A DNA stretch of 64,000 nucleotides, taken from the NCBI RefSeq assembly GCF_020164785.1, contig NZ_JAIUGX010000006.1, forward strand, positions 248,001-312,000, written 5' to 3'. Positions 63,695 to 64,000 of this stretch are shown here, in pieces (position 1 is the stretch's first letter; each line of letters starts with the position of its first letter). The notes beneath the pieces are model-generated. The model was not told where the DNA came from. It saw nothing but the letters and a program-made list of their open reading frames with translations, and did no database searches. The translations under genes were made by a program, and so were the position numbers. The stretch is from Mesorhizobium sp. ES1-1. GTDB lineage: Bacteria > Pseudomonadota > Alphaproteobacteria > Rhizobiales > Rhizobiaceae.

Positions 63695-63722
63695 CCCAAC
63701 TGACGAGGGTGTGTCAGTTGGG
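63695..63722. promoter_or_regulatory. Perfect inverted repeat between lysE and the YafY-type gene
   Basis: CCCAACTGAC (63695-63704) and GTCAGTTGGG (63713-63722) are perfect 10-bp arms 8 bases apart, ending 18 bases before the regulator's ATG at 63741. Their position between divergent genes makes them a strong operator candidate for the regulator itself. Confidence 0.65.
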
Positions 63723-63740
63723 ATGGCATCGGGTGAAAAA

Positions 63741-64000
63741 ATGCGCAAGGCGTCGCGGCTGTTCGAGATCATCCAGATCCTGCGGCTGGCGCGGCAGCCT
63801 GTGACGGCGGCGATGATTGCCGAGCAGCTGGAAGTGACTGTCCGTTCGATCTATCGCGACATCGCCGCGTTGCAGGCGATGCGGGTGCCGATCGAGGGCG
63901 GGCGCGGCATCGGCTATATATTGCGTCCCGGTTTCGACCTGCCGCCGCTGATGTTCTCGATCGAGGAGATGGAGGCGATCGTGCTGTCGCTGGCGCTGCT
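63741..64000 (+). CDS. YafY-type HTH regulator (5' part only)
   Basis: The first 86 codons encode a winged HTH: RKASRLFEIIQILRLARQP, MIAEQLEVTVRSIYRDIAAL and MRVPIEGGRGIGYILRPGFD, typical of DeoR-like/YafY proteins that carry a WYL ligand-binding domain further on. The rest, including any WYL domain, lies beyond the right edge. The ATG at 63741 is preferred; an in-frame ATG at 63723 would add six residues and sit against the operator palindrome. It diverges from the LysE gene. Confidence 0.85.
   Translation, partial: MRKASRLFEIIQILRLARQPVTAAMIAEQLEVTVRSIYRDIAALQAMRVPIEGGRGIGYILRPGFDLPPLMFSIEEMEAIVLSLAL

Overview
The window is a GC-rich, gene-dense stretch of bacterial chromosome. Conserved gene orders (pckA / chvI-chvG-hprK-EIIA-ptsH-ahcY; divL-tsaE/amgK-murU-addB-addA-trxA; trpFBA-accD-folC; hisB...hisH...hisA...hisF-hisE-coaA; hslVU) and the protein sequences point to an alphaproteobacterium of the order Hyphomicrobiales, most probably Mesorhizobium or a close relative. 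I saw no tRNA, rRNA, insertion sequence, prophage or CRISPR array. One toxin-antitoxin remnant and a few dispersed palindromic repeats are the only accessory-looking elements.

Layout. 1-4.5 kb (minus): pheT (cut by the window edge), a GFA-family gene and pheS joined by ATGA overlaps, then rplT, rpmI, a membrane methyltransferase and infC, which has an ATT start. 4.7-8.4 kb: alpha/beta hydrolase, BenE transporter, DUF2852 protein, YgjP-type metalloprotease and a small protein. 8.4-13.6 kb (plus): trpF-trpB-trpA-accD-folC. 13.7-17.4 kb (plus): a DUF218 gene translationally coupled to a 1028-residue NRPS-like protein with adenylation, carrier, thioesterase-like and beta-sandwich regions. 17.5-29.8 kb (minus): cupin, trxA, addA, addB, murU-like, a tsaE-amgK fusion and divL. 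30-35.5 kb (minus): ahcY, ptsH, EIIA, hprK, chvG, chvI. 35.9-41.2 kb (plus): pckA, arfB, alkB and two tandem PAP2-type membrane proteins. 41.1-46.9 kb (minus): coaA and a histidine operon with three non-his genes inside it. 47.1-51.2 kb (plus): hslV, a GNAT gene, a DUF2585 gene, hslU and a DUF1402 gene. 51.6-60.6 kb: a divergent catabolic island resembling rhizopine/inositol (moc/iol) genes. 60.6-61.4 kb: a decayed vapBC-like pair. 61.4-62.9 kb: a long palindromic repeat, then aroG behind what looks like a complete transcription attenuator with an aromatic-codon leader peptide. 63-64 kb: a LysE exporter and the start of a YafY-type regulator.

How genes work together. Housekeeping blocks cover translation (pheST, rplT, rpmI, infC, arfB), aromatic and histidine biosynthesis (trpFBA, aroG, his), fatty-acid and folate synthesis (accD, folC), DNA repair (addAB, alkB), protein turnover (hslVU), cell-wall recycling (amgK/murU) and envelope sensing (chvGI with the incomplete PTS). 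The most interesting parts for follow-up are: the moc-like island, where a MocDEF-type oxygenase system sits beside an inositol-type ABC transporter and two dehydrogenases (I suggest O-methylated inositols as substrates); the aroG attenuator; and the orphan NRPS-like protein with a Cys in place of the thioesterase Ser.
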